From: Cristatella mucedo
Lineage: Eukaryota > Bryozoa > Phylactolaemata > Cristatellidae
Assembly: GCA_009760855.2 (NCBI GenBank)
Contig: WPIO01000018.1
Coordinates: 2,096,501-2,156,500, forward strand
DNA: 60,000 bases
Reading direction: 5' to 3'
The notes beneath the pieces were generated by a model. That model was not told the origin of the DNA. It was given only the letters and a program-made list of their open reading frames with translations, and made no database searches. Within the stretch, counting starts at the first letter, position 1, and each line of letters starts with the position of its first letter. Of this stretch, positions 1 through 10,528 are shown in pieces. A program made the position numbers and the translations under genes.

Positions 1-348
1 TAGTAACCGCACGCTGTTCCTCTCTCCGCCCTCTTACTTGCGTCGCTGGCACACCCATTTGCACTCGTCAACACTTTCTGGCGCAAATCCGTCATATGAC
101 TAAGGGCTTCCGCCGCTAGCCATGCGAAAAGACAAGTCGCTCTAATCGCACTGCGAAACGCACGAAATATAATCAAGCACAATAGCAGTTAGCTCTCAGC
201 TCAAAGCAAAAAGCGGCCAAGAGACGGCGGCTCATGCCTCGCAAACTTGTTAGCTGGAATACTCGTGAGTCAAAGTACCTCTATAGTGAAGGAAAAGAAA
301 ACCGGGATAACGCAATTAGGCTACGGATCCAGCGATAAATAACTAGCT

Positions 349-481
349 GGTTTGGTCTAGCGGTTAAGGTGCTTGCTCCGACCAAGGTCTGACTGAGGTC
401 GTGGGCTCGAGCCCCGAGGCATATGTGAAGCGACTGAATAGAGATTAAGTTCTCTTGGGGCGCTATATAAATGAATTATAT
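349..481 (+). repeat. SINE1 copy 1, tRNA-derived SINE with LINE A tail
   Basis: A tRNA-like head is visible: an A-box-like TGGTCTAGCGGTTAAGG and a B-box-like GTGGGCTCGAGCCC. It is followed by TAGAGATTAAGTTCTCT and a GGGGCGCTATATAAATG block, the same 3' end carried by the LINE A copies in this window. An AT-rich run follows to about 525. It is not a functional tRNA gene because there is no closing acceptor stem and the unit runs on into the LINE-like tail. The same unit recurs at 5180, 11505, 22206, 28034 and 45415. Confidence 0.85.
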
Positions 482-525
482 TTCTATATTATATATTAAA
501 TATATATAAAATTATATATTATATA

Positions 526-964
526 ACGGCCGCTGGCCTGGAGCACAAGCTAGGCCGGATCTGGCATAAAGGCCGGAGTTTGCCGACCTCTGCTTTAAAG
601 TCAGTAAGCCCGCCATAATTTCGCTGCACCACTCGTAATGCGTAGGTGTCTTTGGAATGGTCTTTCATCATGCAATAAATTCTTTATATTCGTGACGAGC
701 TGTTGGGTTCTGCCATCTAGAAATCCTCTAAAACTAGTCCGACAATAACTAACGGCTGCCATAACGGCTTGTCTTTCTTTCCACGTGGTTCATGTGCATG
801 AGCCAAACAACGCAATAGGTTATAGTCTCGATCAGATATACTCAGGTGAATGTAGAACATACACTCTCACTACCACCAGTTCCTGCGTATCTGATCACAT
901 GCGAATCTTTATCTTTCAGCTGTAAGTCAGCACCATGGTTTCTTAAATTGTTTTCTTATGCCAA
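526..964. other. No gene recognised
   Basis: Mixed-composition DNA with short open frames only. I see no repeat family, splice-site pair or RNA gene that I can support here. Confidence 0.5.
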
Positions 965-1800
965 AACCTTAGAAGTCTTCAGAATGAAGCGATGCCTGCC
1001 TTATGAAATCATATCAGTCTTTTGAAGGAAGTCAAGCTTTATTAAGAAGACTGCTTCTACAGCTAGCCATCTCGTCCGATCGCTATCTAAGATAAGGAGC
1101 TGTCTTCCACAGTGGCTTGCAAAAACTTTAATTAGCTCTTTAGGTTTGTCTTGGCTTGATTGCTGGAATTCCCTTTTGGCTGGGCTATCAAAAAAGGCAG
1201 CTAGGCCACTGCAGCTGGCTATGAACATGGCTGCAATGCTAGTTTTCAAGTCTCAGAGGTTTGAAAAAGTGTCTCCTTTGCCTAAGAGCTGGAATGGTTG
1301 CCGGTTGATCAACGGATTCAGAGCTAAGTTGTTAGGCTGGCCCACAAGGCCCGTAACCACTTGGCTCCTCCATATCTAGCTGAACTGCTGCACCAGTTTT
1401 AACCTCCTCGTGCCCTCAGGTTCTGTATGGACAATAAAAAAAAGCTGTTCATTCCTCCGCTTAAAGACCGTTGGCGATAGAAGCTTTAGCTCCGCAGGTC
1501 CTAGACTGTGGAACTCGCTTCCACAATTCTTACGCAACGCCAACTACTCTACTGCTGCCGACAATGGCTCATCCTTTCCAGCGGTCCAGAGCTGCTACTT
1601 CCATGCTACTCATTACCTGAACTGCTCTTCTGACTCTGCTATGCTTCCCACTTTCTCTATGTTGCGTGAGATGAAGTCAGTTGGCCACTGACTGCGTACC
1701 GAAAGTCGCATAGGCTGAGAGTGGGCTATACAAACTCTCCTGAGTAACACCCATATAGTCTCTGTGGCTTTGTGGAGTTACAGACGGAGATGCATTGCAT
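965..1800 (+). mobile_element. LINE B copy 1, 5'-truncated non-LTR retrotransposon
   Basis: Decayed reverse transcriptase C-terminal region followed by the LINE B 3' end. Near 1146 the frame reads LDCWNSLLAGLSK, matching the LDYCNSLLAGL segment typical of CR1/L2-type elements. Near 1450-1530 it reads LKTVGDRSFSSAGPRLWNSLP, a conserved C-terminal block of these polymerases. The end, with GTTACAGACGGAGATGCATT near 1775, matches LINE B ends at 6045, 36120 and 40725. Frameshifts break the frame, so this is a dead copy. Confidence 0.85.
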
Positions 1801-2212
1801 AAAATACCTCGCACGTTGATTCTGCTTTACACAACTGTTCGCCAGTTTGGTGCTGCTGCCTATGAAGCAATTGATCTACTTCAAGATCCCGTTGTTCACC
1901 TTGGGAACCCAGCGTTCTCTGGCTTTGGTTGCCAATAGGAATTCCCTTGCAACCCTCTTGCCGCACGACCTGCTGCACTGACTTTGGTCAATTGCTTGTG
2001 TTCTCTCTCACTTCAAATCACATCAAATCATAGCAGATCATATTTTCAGCTCCAATGCTGGCAAAGCTTTTATCTTGTGACCTACTGACATCGCAGCATC
2101 TCCCGATTTGCCAGTATTTAAGTTATAGCGAGAAAAATAGCCGATAGCCATCGCCATTACTCTGTCGCAGGAAATTTTAATATTGTTCGGTTCTGAGTAG
2201 TCAAACTATGTA

Positions 2213-2332
2213 GAGCCCAAGAAACGGGGGAAGTTACTCGTACTTCACGACCCAGCTCGTGGGTTCGAGTCCTGGAGCAGGAAATTACCAGCAGCCCTCA
2301 GTCGTTGAAGTGAAAATGCTTGTCTATAAATT
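2213..2332 (+). repeat. SINE2 head, plus strand
   Basis: tRNA-like head with an A-box region (TAGAGCCCAAGAAACGGGGG) and a clear B-box, CGTGGGTTCGAGTCC, near 2260. The body is degraded. It faces a second SINE2 copy in opposite orientation directly downstream, forming an inverted pair. Confidence 0.6.
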
Positions 2333-2497
2333 AACATTTATCGTCCAATTTGACATCCTCGTTTGCATAGCGGTAGACAAGCCTAACGGCTATCACTACT
2401 ACTTGCACTTGGCAATAAGCGATCGCCCATTGCAGGTTTTGAACCCACGACCTCGGTCGTGAAGAGCGAGCATCTTACCTCATGGGCTATCATGCCA
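2333..2497 (-). repeat. SINE2 copy, minus strand
   Basis: Read on the minus strand: AGCCCATGAGGTAAGATGCT (A-box part), GGTCGTGGGTTCAAAACC (B-box part), then a body containing GGGCGATCGCTTATTGCC and GTGATAGCCGTTAGGC. The same head and body order is seen at 52762-52925 plus, 39170-39315 minus, 5635-5785 minus and 42284-42400 plus, which defines the family. Confidence 0.7.
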
Positions 2498-2499
2498 CA

Positions 2500-4270
2500 G
2501 TGATGATAATAGTGTGATTTTCCGCACTTGCAAAATTAGCATACCTCGCTTGTCCTTGGCCGTTGCTTATTGCTTCTCTTGCAGCTAGTTGTAAAACCCC
2601 CGAATAAAGTTTGATGTCTTACAGGGCATAATATAAAATACCACTTTTATATTTTGCAAGAGATATACGTGGAAAGCCATGACCCAGCACAGCACGCCGC
2701 TTTAAGAATTTCTAAAAAGGAATAGCCTCGGTATTTTTTATTGTGAATGTCAAGGAAACACTGAAAAATATGTCAAGTTATAAAATATTTATATACTATA
2801 CCTACCCAAAGGTAAACATGCTAGATATGGGATCGGAAATATGACGATTTCCGCACTAATAGATATATTATTACGCAAACCATGTCTAACCAGGAAGCAA
2901 ACCAGAAGCAAAGTATGTAAAATTACAATATCATCAATCTAAACAAGGTATATGACTTAAGTCCTAACTTGTGTTAAGTTGCTGTATCGAGGTATATGCT
3001 TGCATTCAATTAAGGTTTGTGCTTGTGACTTTATAAAACTTCTTTTCCACAGTAGCAATGTACAAAGTATAACCTATAACTTGGTTAAAACTTCAGGAAT
3101 CGGCATGCAATTAGAAGTTAAACCACCTCTACTTGCAAATTTCTGCAGAAGCTTTTTTCTTATTTCGGTTTCATGAATATTGTTGTACACGTGCACGATT
3201 GCAAAAAGCTTTAAGCCTGCAACGTTTGATGACACGCTAAATTAAAAATGAACTACTTCAGTTTTTGCTAGAAGAGTTGAGCTCACTTAAAATTTCATGT
3301 TGATCCGTAAAGCATTCGCCGAATCATTAATTTAGCATGGCACACATCTACGCAGAAAATTAAGCTGATTATAAGTCACAAGCGTGCACGTTAACGAGAA
3401 GAAAACATGGGCTTTGATGTACTAATGTGCAACATGTTGGCAAACAAGTCGCATATGATGGTCAGATTGGTAATTTTTATTTTTAAATATTTTACTTTCG
3501 ATCTAATTTTGAGTAAGATGGGATTAGCATTATCACTTTCTCGTTTGATGTTGAAATCGTAAAAACTCCCGATCCAATTACTACTTAATTGTATTTTAAA
3601 AGGAAGAAAAGAAAATCTCAATTTTAAATTAATTTTTGATGAGCACTTTTAGACATTTAACCGTAAATGCTTAACTTAGTAGCTTGAAATCTTGGAGACA
3701 CTATTATTTCCACGTTTCCAAGCCATGTGAGTACGTACCCAAGAAATAAAATTCTTTCTTAAAGATGCCGCAGCACACGGATTCCGAAAGAAGCTTTTTA
3801 CCGGCTAGCTCATCTACCTCAAGCTTCTATGAACATATTCACTTGTTCTGTGGAAGGTGTACGGGGCTGGTTCGAAATATCTGCTTCTAATAGAGATCAG
3901 AAAAGTAGTATCCAATCAGAAGCCACAGATTATGCTATATTATTGAGGTTTTTCAGAATTTGTTTGCATTGCAAAAAAATAATAAGTAGGATCAGTACAG
4001 AGTGCTTTGAGTGCGAACTAATTTTCGAGAACTTTCAAAAAGAGTACAACAGACAGAGAGTTGCATTGGTTTTTGATGCTGCTCACCATTGCAGTGGTCA
4101 GTTACACATACCAGGCAATCAACCAGGAAAGATCAAACACGTCTGTTTTCTAAATAATAAACAAACTAATATCGATAAACTAACTAATTAAACTGATTAG
4201 CAAAAGGTGTACAACTATTGTTCAATTATAGGTCGGCAACTGGCTGAACATGTTTTTGACTTCCTGGCTA
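2500..4270. other. AT-rich intergenic DNA with one unexplained ORF
   Basis: No repeat family is recognised by eye. The only long frame is at 3829-4191. I see no splice-site pairs supporting a gene. Confidence 0.4.
3829..4191 (+). CDS. Hypothetical 120-residue ORF with paired CxxC motifs (weak)
   Basis: An ATG-to-stop frame of 120 residues in AT-rich DNA, outside any repeat I can identify. I do not recognise the product. Residues about 47-65 contain CLHCKK and CFEC, two CxxC pairs 12 residues apart, a spacing like a small zinc ribbon. His and Cys also occur in AAHHCSG further on. A chance frame or a remnant of a transposon zinc-finger domain is equally possible. There is no upstream promoter or splice evidence. 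Confidence 0.18.
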   Translation: MNIFTCSVEGVRGWFEISASNRDQKSSIQSEATDYAILLRFFRICLHCKKIISRISTECFECELIFENFQKEYNRQRVALVFDAAHHCSGQLHIPGNQPGKIKHVCFLNNKQTNIDKLTN

Positions 4271-4429
4271 GCAGAGTGAGCGTGCTGCCGCTCACACTAT
4301 TTTAAAGTAGCTCATGAAACAATGTAATACTTGCTATGGCAATCGCAGCTATTTTCTGCATAGAAATGGCCATCCCTTCGGCAGTTGCCTCAAAAAAGAA
4401 CTCCGACTCATCTGCTGCTCAGCTACTCA

Positions 4430-5003
4430 TTGATTAGTCAGTGCAGCGATATTTCACCACTTCTCGCCGACCTGCACTGGCTACCAGTCAAGCAATGGAT
4501 CGACTTCAAGGCATGTTTTGTTGCTCACTTTTAGGTTCCTCCATTCTTTGGCTCCAGCCTACCTCTAAGATCTACATCAGCACCAGGCCAAGCATCGTAT
4601 CAACCGCTTTTCGCAAAATAACTGTTTACTTATACCCCGTAAAAACCTCAAATTCTGTGAAGACCGTGCATTTAGTTCGTATGCTCCCAAAGCCTGGAAC
4701 TCAGTCCCGACTTGCGTCACAACATCCCCTGGCTTGACTACATTAAAAAGAAATTTAAAACGCACCTATTTATGACAGCATTTAGTGGGTCCCTATGATT
4801 CGTCCTTTATATACTCATGCATGCTGCCACTAACCACACTTGCATGTTGACCCTGTGCATGTCACTCCTAACCATATTATGCATGTGGCTTATCAAGCAT
4901 GATACCACTCACCATTCGATCTGGTTTCCTTTGCACCAAATGTAAAGTACATAGAAAGAGATTGAGTTCTCTGAGAGCGCTTTATCAAGTGTATTATTAT
5001 TAT
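4430..5003 (+). mobile_element. LINE A fragment, 3' end
   Basis: Carries decayed reverse transcriptase C-terminal sequence (LHWLPVKQWIDFK-like at 4475-4515, LWLQPTSKIYSPR-like after it, AYAPKAWNSVPTCVTTSP-like near 4680-4735). The LINE A 3' block GAAAGAGATTGAGTTCTCTG follows near 4955, and the element ends in an ATT run. Frameshifted and truncated at its 5' end. Confidence 0.8.
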
Positions 5004-5179
5004 ATTCACTTTTAAGCTTCACGGAACGTCAATGTACTGTCTATTCCATTGCTCGCAGAGCAAGGGCATGGCGGAATACAATCATAGATAATATTTACCG
5101 CAGTCGGTAAAAAGTTAATCATTTCCAGCAATTTAATTTTAAAATTGGTCTCCTCAGCTGGACTATAGGTCTCTTGCGC

Positions 5180-5320
5180 TGCACTGGTTTGGCGCAGTGG
5201 TTAAGATGCTCGCCCCAACCAAGGTCTGACCGAGGTCATGGGCTCGAGCCCATGGAGTATGTGAAGCACCTAATAGCGATTAAATTCTCTTCGGGCGCAA
5301 GAAAAATTTATTGTATTTTT
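5180..5320 (+). repeat. SINE1 copy 2
   Basis: Head TGGTTTGGCGCAGTGGTTAA and B-box CATGGGCTCGAGCCCATGG, then AGCGATTAAATTCTCTTCGG and an A-rich end. Same order as the copy at 349. Confidence 0.8.
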
Positions 5321-5634
5321 CCCATTGAAACCCATACAACAGAGACGTCGGTAGGCAGACGCTGGGCCCACGAAACTTACACAGCCGTTCTAAAATTCCA
5401 GCTTCCGCAAATAAACCATTAGCTGTATAAACCTGAACCGAGTAGCTGGCTTTAGACGACGGGCCGGGCCGTCAGCGGATAAGTCATATCCCCGCGAAAT
5501 AATCTGCAGTACCAGCTGGCGCAAACAGTCGCGATACATCTTGCTCAGATGCTGCAGTGGCTCACGCAAATGACAGCAACATATTTGGTAGAGATGCTAG
5601 AACTTATCGCACGCAATTTAATCCAAGTGAAAAG

Positions 5635-5790
5635 AAAAGCCTTTGTGGCTACCAGCACAGATTGCAGCAGCAATACAGAGTCGCCCACCGAAGGATGTTA
5701 ACCCACGACCTCGGTCCCGACGTGGTGAAAAGATACCGCCTTACCTACCTAGTGCGCCATCATGGCTCACTGCGGCTCACCAGGACACAG
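5635..5790 (-). repeat. SINE2 copy, minus strand, abutting LINE B
   Basis: Minus strand reads ATGGCGCACTAGGTAGGTAA, then ACCGAGGTCGTGGGTT, then TGGGCGACTCTGTATTGC and GTGCTGGTAGCC, the SINE2 order. The B-box is partly lost (GGGTTAACATCC). LINE B sequence begins within a few bases of the head. Confidence 0.6.
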
Positions 5791-5794
5791 GTGG

Positions 5795-6087
5795 TAGCTG
5801 GGTGGCTAGCTACGACATCTACTCTCCAACTGCTGACTACGGCACATCTTTTTCAGCGGTCCTGAACTGCTACTTCTATGCTACTCACTACCTCAACTGC
5901 TCTCCTGACTCTGCTATGCTTCCCACTTTCTCTTTGTTGCGTGAGACGAAGTCTGTTGGCTACCGAATGCGTACCGAAAGCCGCTTAGGCTGTGAGTGCG
6001 CTATAAAAAACTCTCCTGCGTAACACCCACATGGTCTTTATGACTTTGTGAAGTTACTGACGGAGATACATTACATTACATTACATA
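5795..6087 (+). mobile_element. LINE B copy 2, 3' end only
   Basis: Closely matches the end of LINE B copies at 1560-1798 and 36115-36400 (complement), including TTTCAGCGGTCCTGAACTGC, the TACCGAATGCGTACCGAAAG block and an (ATTAC)n tail at about 6065-6087. The intact tail and limited decay suggest a fairly recent insertion. Confidence 0.85.
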
Positions 6088-6089
6088 GC

Positions 6090-6920
6090 TGCTGGAAGCC
6101 TCCTTCTCCGAGATGCTTGAAATGGAACTCGGATATACCCCCAGCGAGTTGCATCAGTCAGAAAACTCAATCGAATCGATGCTGGCTGGCTTCGCAGCCG
6201 GTAGCAAGGCTAAACACTCACCCTGCTCGCTGGCTGGCGTATCCTAGAGGATGACGATATACTGAGGTATCTAGCCGGAGTAGAATTACCACCCTTGTTC
6301 GCCCGGTAACAGCATCAGTACCTTGTTCGTGACCACCATCGGTAGCAGCTTCATATTGGTCGAAGTTAAGAGAGCTCATTCTTTGGAGATTTGAGGTTCG
6401 GCACGATTGACCTTGGCTGCTAGCTTCGCGACTATAAGAAAACTGAAGCGATGCAACAACAAGGCAATATGAGTTTCGACAGCAGCAAGCGTCGGAACTG
6501 GAAATTGCCTGCCATTTAGATCGAGAACGACTTAACTCTTAAGAAAACTGGTTCGAATGAATCTGGGTCGGGCTTCTCCGGGCTGGCAAGAGCAATCAAG
6601 GTTCGCGAAGGGGTCGGCGCGAAGCTCACCGCCGGCCGTACAGCTGGCACCCTAGACCCTGCCCATTTTGCCGTTGCGGCCTTTCCCGGGCAAGGCCGTA
6701 GTGCTGTCGACGTGAGAGTTAGCTTCCGCTTGATCGAATCGCTTACTGCTATTGCCGGTTAACGGTTTGCATTCAGTATCGGTGCATCAATCGGCTGGCG
6801 ACTACAATGCATTGCTTTTAGAAGCTGCTCTAGCACTGCTGGAACGACGTATCCTCTTGATAGTGACGGATATATTCAGAGCCTCGGCTGTGTGTTGCTA
6901 GGTCGTTGAGTTTGTATAAG
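6090..6920 (+). pseudogene. Decayed coding patch of unknown origin
   Basis: Starting right after the LINE B tail, one frame reads LLEASFSEMLEMELGYTPSE and continues to a stop at about 6245. A second frame then reads EDDDILRYLAGVELPPLF (about 6248-6302). Further on, near 6590-6690, a third frame reads LARAIKVREGVGAKLTAGRT. The pieces look protein-like and run in one direction, but frameshifts separate them. I infer a dead gene or retroelement gag-like frame. I recognise no family, and chance is not excluded. Confidence 0.3.
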
Positions 6921-6944
6921 AAATGTCTTGGCGGAAGAATTTAA

Positions 6945-7115
6945 GTCAATTTTTTATTACGTCATTTATGTTTATTGTAATTAATGAGTGCCAATAATAC
7001 AATATAACATTAATAACAAATTCTTTATAGTGCCCCAGAGAACTCAATCTTTTTTGGGGCGCTTTACATTCGCAGCAAGGGGAGCATGATCGAATAATAG
7101 AATGCTCCATGACAA
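6945..7115 (-). mobile_element. LINE A 3' end, minus strand
   Basis: The complement of the LINE A terminal block is visible (GAGAACTCAATCTTTTTTGG near 7035, then GGCGCTTTACATTCGCAGCA). A degraded T/A-rich tail lies on the left. Only the last part of the element is present. Confidence 0.6.
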
Positions 7116-7204
7116 CAAGCGCTAGTTGACGATTACCTCATTAGCGTGATGCAAACATCCAACTTATCTAAACATGGCCCGGTACATTAACGTAATGTCG
7201 CTAA

Positions 7205-7905
7205 GATTTGGTCTGCTTGGCAGGGATAATAAATAAAAATTTGGTCCATGCATGTATGACATCAAGTCTTGACTTCTATAACTCACTACTTGCTGGTCTA
7301 CTGGCCTGCAAAAATAGGTACATACAGTTGGTGCAAAGCTCTGCAGCTAGGTTTGTCTGTCTTTGCATAGCGCTTGCTACATCTGACCGCTTCTCGCCTA
7401 GCTGCACTGACTCCATATCAAGCAGCTATTTAATTTCAAGGTTCTACCACTAAATTTTAGTTGCCTTTATTCTCTGGCTCCAGCCGACACACCAAAACTA
7501 TTCTCTCTCTAGGCTAGGCATCGCACCGAACGTCGTTCATACTAAAATCGTTTAGTGGACGAACAAACGAACGAGCCTCGGACGGACGTCAAATTTTTAG
7601 TGACCGTTCCCTTAGCTCGTACTTTTTTAATGCCTGGAAATCACTTACGAATGACGTGACAAAATTCCCCGAATTAAAATTTAAAAATTAGCTAAAAACA
7701 CATGTTTTGATCGCATATGGCGGGTTTTTGTGATTTGTCCCTCTGTGTGCTTGTGCATGCTAACACAATGCATACTGCCACTAACCATATTTACATCTGA
7801 AACTGTGCATGTTACCTCTAATAGTATTGCGCTTATTGACATGTAAATTTTACCACTAATAATTCTATCATGCTTCTTAATAGCATATATTTAAGTGCAT
7901 CAAAG
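7205..7905 (+). mobile_element. LINE A fragment
   Basis: The frame from 7258 reads TSSLDFYNSLLAGLLACKN, the standard reverse transcriptase C-terminal segment, followed by QLVQSSAARFVC. Decayed LINE A 3' region follows to about 7900. The terminal ATT tail is missing or unrecognisable. Confidence 0.75.
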
Positions 7906-8400
7906 GTGGTCAAGTTCGCAGATGTCAATATACAAACATAGCTATTTCTGTTACTATTTTCCTGGACTATCATAGTAAAGTTTAACGTTACACTGTGTAG
8001 GTAGCAGTTTATTTTGTCATGTACATTTATTCCTGCTACTGAAGACCTCTGACGTGTCTAGTATGCCCATGGAGCACACTGAGAAATAGGCAGCCAAAAG
8101 CCACGCTTGTCAATTCAGAATAGGCTCAAGTAGAGGCTGGATTCAGCCCTTTAGTTCGCATTGACTGGAAAATAAAAGCCTATGACTTCATACCCGGTAG
8201 AAACATCTATGGATGGGTCAACTGCGAGAGTTCCTAAAATTCGCACAATTACTCGACCTTGTGCATTTTCTGCTGCTGAAATGGCGTCCCATCTTTGTTT
8301 GTAACCGTCAAGTGCTGTAAAATAGCAATGGACAAAGCAGGATCATGGGAATGGTGGGTCCTCAAATTCTGGTTCTGCAACTAGCAGTGAACTGAGAATG

Positions 8401-8530
8401 GAGTAGAAAGAATCTTTGAAAAGCTGATGCTTTGCATTACGTGCTAGTTACAGCTCGGGCATGATGAAAGAATCTTTGAAAAGCTGATGCTTTGCATTAC
8501 GTGCTAGTTACAGCTCGGTCATGATGAAAG
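8401..8530. repeat. Exact 60-base tandem duplication
   Basis: Positions 8407-8466 and 8467-8526 are the same 60-base unit, differing at one base (GGGC versus GGTC at 8459 and 8519). The unit contains TTTGCATTACGTGCTAGTTA. Such low divergence stands out against the decayed surroundings and points to a recent event or an assembly artefact. Confidence 0.9.
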
Positions 8531-8594
8531 CAAGTTCTATGTGTACATCCCCGTAGGCGCATACAAGTTTATGACGGGAAAAGGAGGCATACAG

Positions 8595-8642
8595 AGACAG
8601 AGACGGAGATGGAGACGGAGACGGAGACGGAGACGGAGAGAA
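8595..8642. repeat. (GGAGAC)n purine microsatellite
   Basis: About seven units of a GGAGAC-type hexamer. It sits at the left edge of the large tandem duplication described here, and (AG)n tracts sit at the other junctions. Confidence 0.9.
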
Positions 8643-8934
8643 AGTGACCATGTTCATATCAGTGCATGCATGTATGCTACTGTTTGTGGGTTTCCATTTG
8701 AGAATGCGCAAGTATAACACTTGCTTATCGTGGAAAAAGTATTTAGTTTAGTTAGGACATACGAGTAAAGTATCTAACCGTTAGATATCAAGACTAAAGT
8801 TTGAAGTATGCCTGTAAACCTGCAGGTACACGATCTAACTTTAGTGTTCTGTGGTCAAGGTAATGAAAGCAAGCAAGATCTCCAAATTTCCAGCAGCAAG
8901 ATTTCCATATAGCATGGCTAACATTGGAGTTGGG

Positions 8935-9078
8935 GGAATACCATCGTCTAACAATATTACACTTGTTGACATTGTGCATGCTACCACTAACCGTTTGATC
9001 ATGCTTCTTTACAGCATCTGCGCATTTAGATGAGAGAAATTAAGCGATCTGAGGGTGCTCTCCAAATGTATTGTTATT
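8935..9078 (+). mobile_element. LINE A 3' end inside duplication copy 1
   Basis: Contains the GTGCATGCTACCACTAACC block and the terminal ATTAAGCGATCTGAGGGTGC region followed by TGTATTGTTATTACG. The matching insertion is at 19560-19690 in copy 2, so it predates the duplication. Confidence 0.7.
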
Positions 9079-9389
9079 ACGATTACGAATTGAGGGGATT
9101 CCAAATTTTAATGAGAAAAGCGAAACTAGCATTGGACCATATAAGTGGGAGGTGGTTGTAGTGGCAGATTTTATTACTTTGAAGCCAATACTTAGTTAGT
9201 GCTAGTGCCTTAGACCGTCAATAGCTATTGGGTTGAGCAACAACCTTAAAAAATCCTTAAATTGAATGCATACATGACAGATCATCGATAAGCAACTGAT
9301 TCCTTTTAGTTGGTTGACTTATCTCTAGCTTTTGTCCTATAATGCAACTGTTTTCTTATTCACCATCCCAATGTACCTGTATTCGAATT

Positions 9390-9500
9390 CAAGACCCTAC
9401 CTACTTAGTCTGGGTCACCAAACCTTTGGGCTCGAATCTTCCCTCCTACTTATCGGCTATCATAGCCTTTTTAAATGTACAGCCCTGGTCAGATTCCAGC
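9390..9500 (+). repeat. Possible decayed SINE2
   Basis: A B-box-like GGGCTCGAATCTTCC is followed by TATCGGCTATCATAGCC, resembling the SINE2 body. The A-box is poor. Weak call. Confidence 0.3.
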
Positions 9501-9884
9501 AGCTACAAGTAATACCAAACATCGCTGCCTTTCATACGTAAGGAATTCTGGCTAACCGGAGGCAGTTTCTGCAGTCATCAAGATCGATTGTAAGAGCTCC
9601 AGCACTTTATGTTAATAACCTGGCAGAAATCTTGCTTCTATGCCTACATACCATACCGTCCTGCAAGCAACCATCTCGAAGTAAATAGGCAAGCACATAC
9701 GTGCGTGTATAACTGTCCATAGTTCTCATAAGATGAAAGAATATAATTTGGTGGGTACAACGCTGAAGAACCATCACATGTCGCCGGAGCAGCTAGATCT
9801 AGATTAGACTCTTATTCTGTGACTTATTGTGTTTTATTAGTATGACGATATAGGATAATGAAGCTGTTGCTGTAACCAACTACG

Positions 9885-10528
9885 GTTTAATCAAGAGAAT
9901 TATTAACAAAACTGCTTTGCCTGCTGCTTCAGTCTGTAAGTCACTGCTTGCTGGTCTCCCTGCACGTGCAATCAGGCACTTAAAGTTGGTGAAAATCTCT
10001 GCAGCTTGGCTCGTCTGCTGTGAGCGTTGCAGTTGCCACATCACGCCACTTCTTACCGATCTGCAATGACGTCCAATCAGTCTGCGTCACTTGCATTTAG
10101 GTCACCTTTATTCTCTGGCTCCAGCCTACCCATCAGAACTACTGCCCCATCAGGCAAAGAAAGGTAAAACCCGTGCTGTTCTCACTCGAATCTTTAAGCT
10201 ATACCTCGTACAAATCTCAAGACTATTGGAGTTAGTGCCGTTATTTCGTATGCTTCCAAAGCCTGGAGCTCACTACCGAAGCAAGTTACAACTTCCCATG
10301 ACACGACTACATTTAAAAGAAGCTTACAACGCATCTGTTTATGACAGCATCGGGTGGGTTTTTGTGAATCGTTCTTCATGTGCATGTACCTGCCCATATT
10401 ATGCTTGCTGCTGCTTGCAAATGTTACCACCAGCCATTTGGTAATGATTTTTGTACAGCATATGTAAACTGCATAGAAAGAGATTAAGTTTTCTGAGCAC
10501 TATACCGAATTTTTTATTATTATTATTG
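9885..10528 (+). mobile_element. LINE A fragment, in both duplication copies
   Basis: Reverse transcriptase C-terminal sequence (SLLAGLPARAIRHLKLV-like, then a region equivalent to LAPAYPSELLPHQ) followed by the LINE A 3' block AGAAAGAGATTAAGTTTTCT near 10476 and an ATT tail. The copy-2 equivalent is 20445-21085. Confidence 0.75.

Noticed and set aside
349-430. A tRNA gene
   Set aside because: A- and B-box-like motifs are present but there is no acceptor-stem pairing, and the unit continues into a LINE-type tail; it recurs as a SINE.
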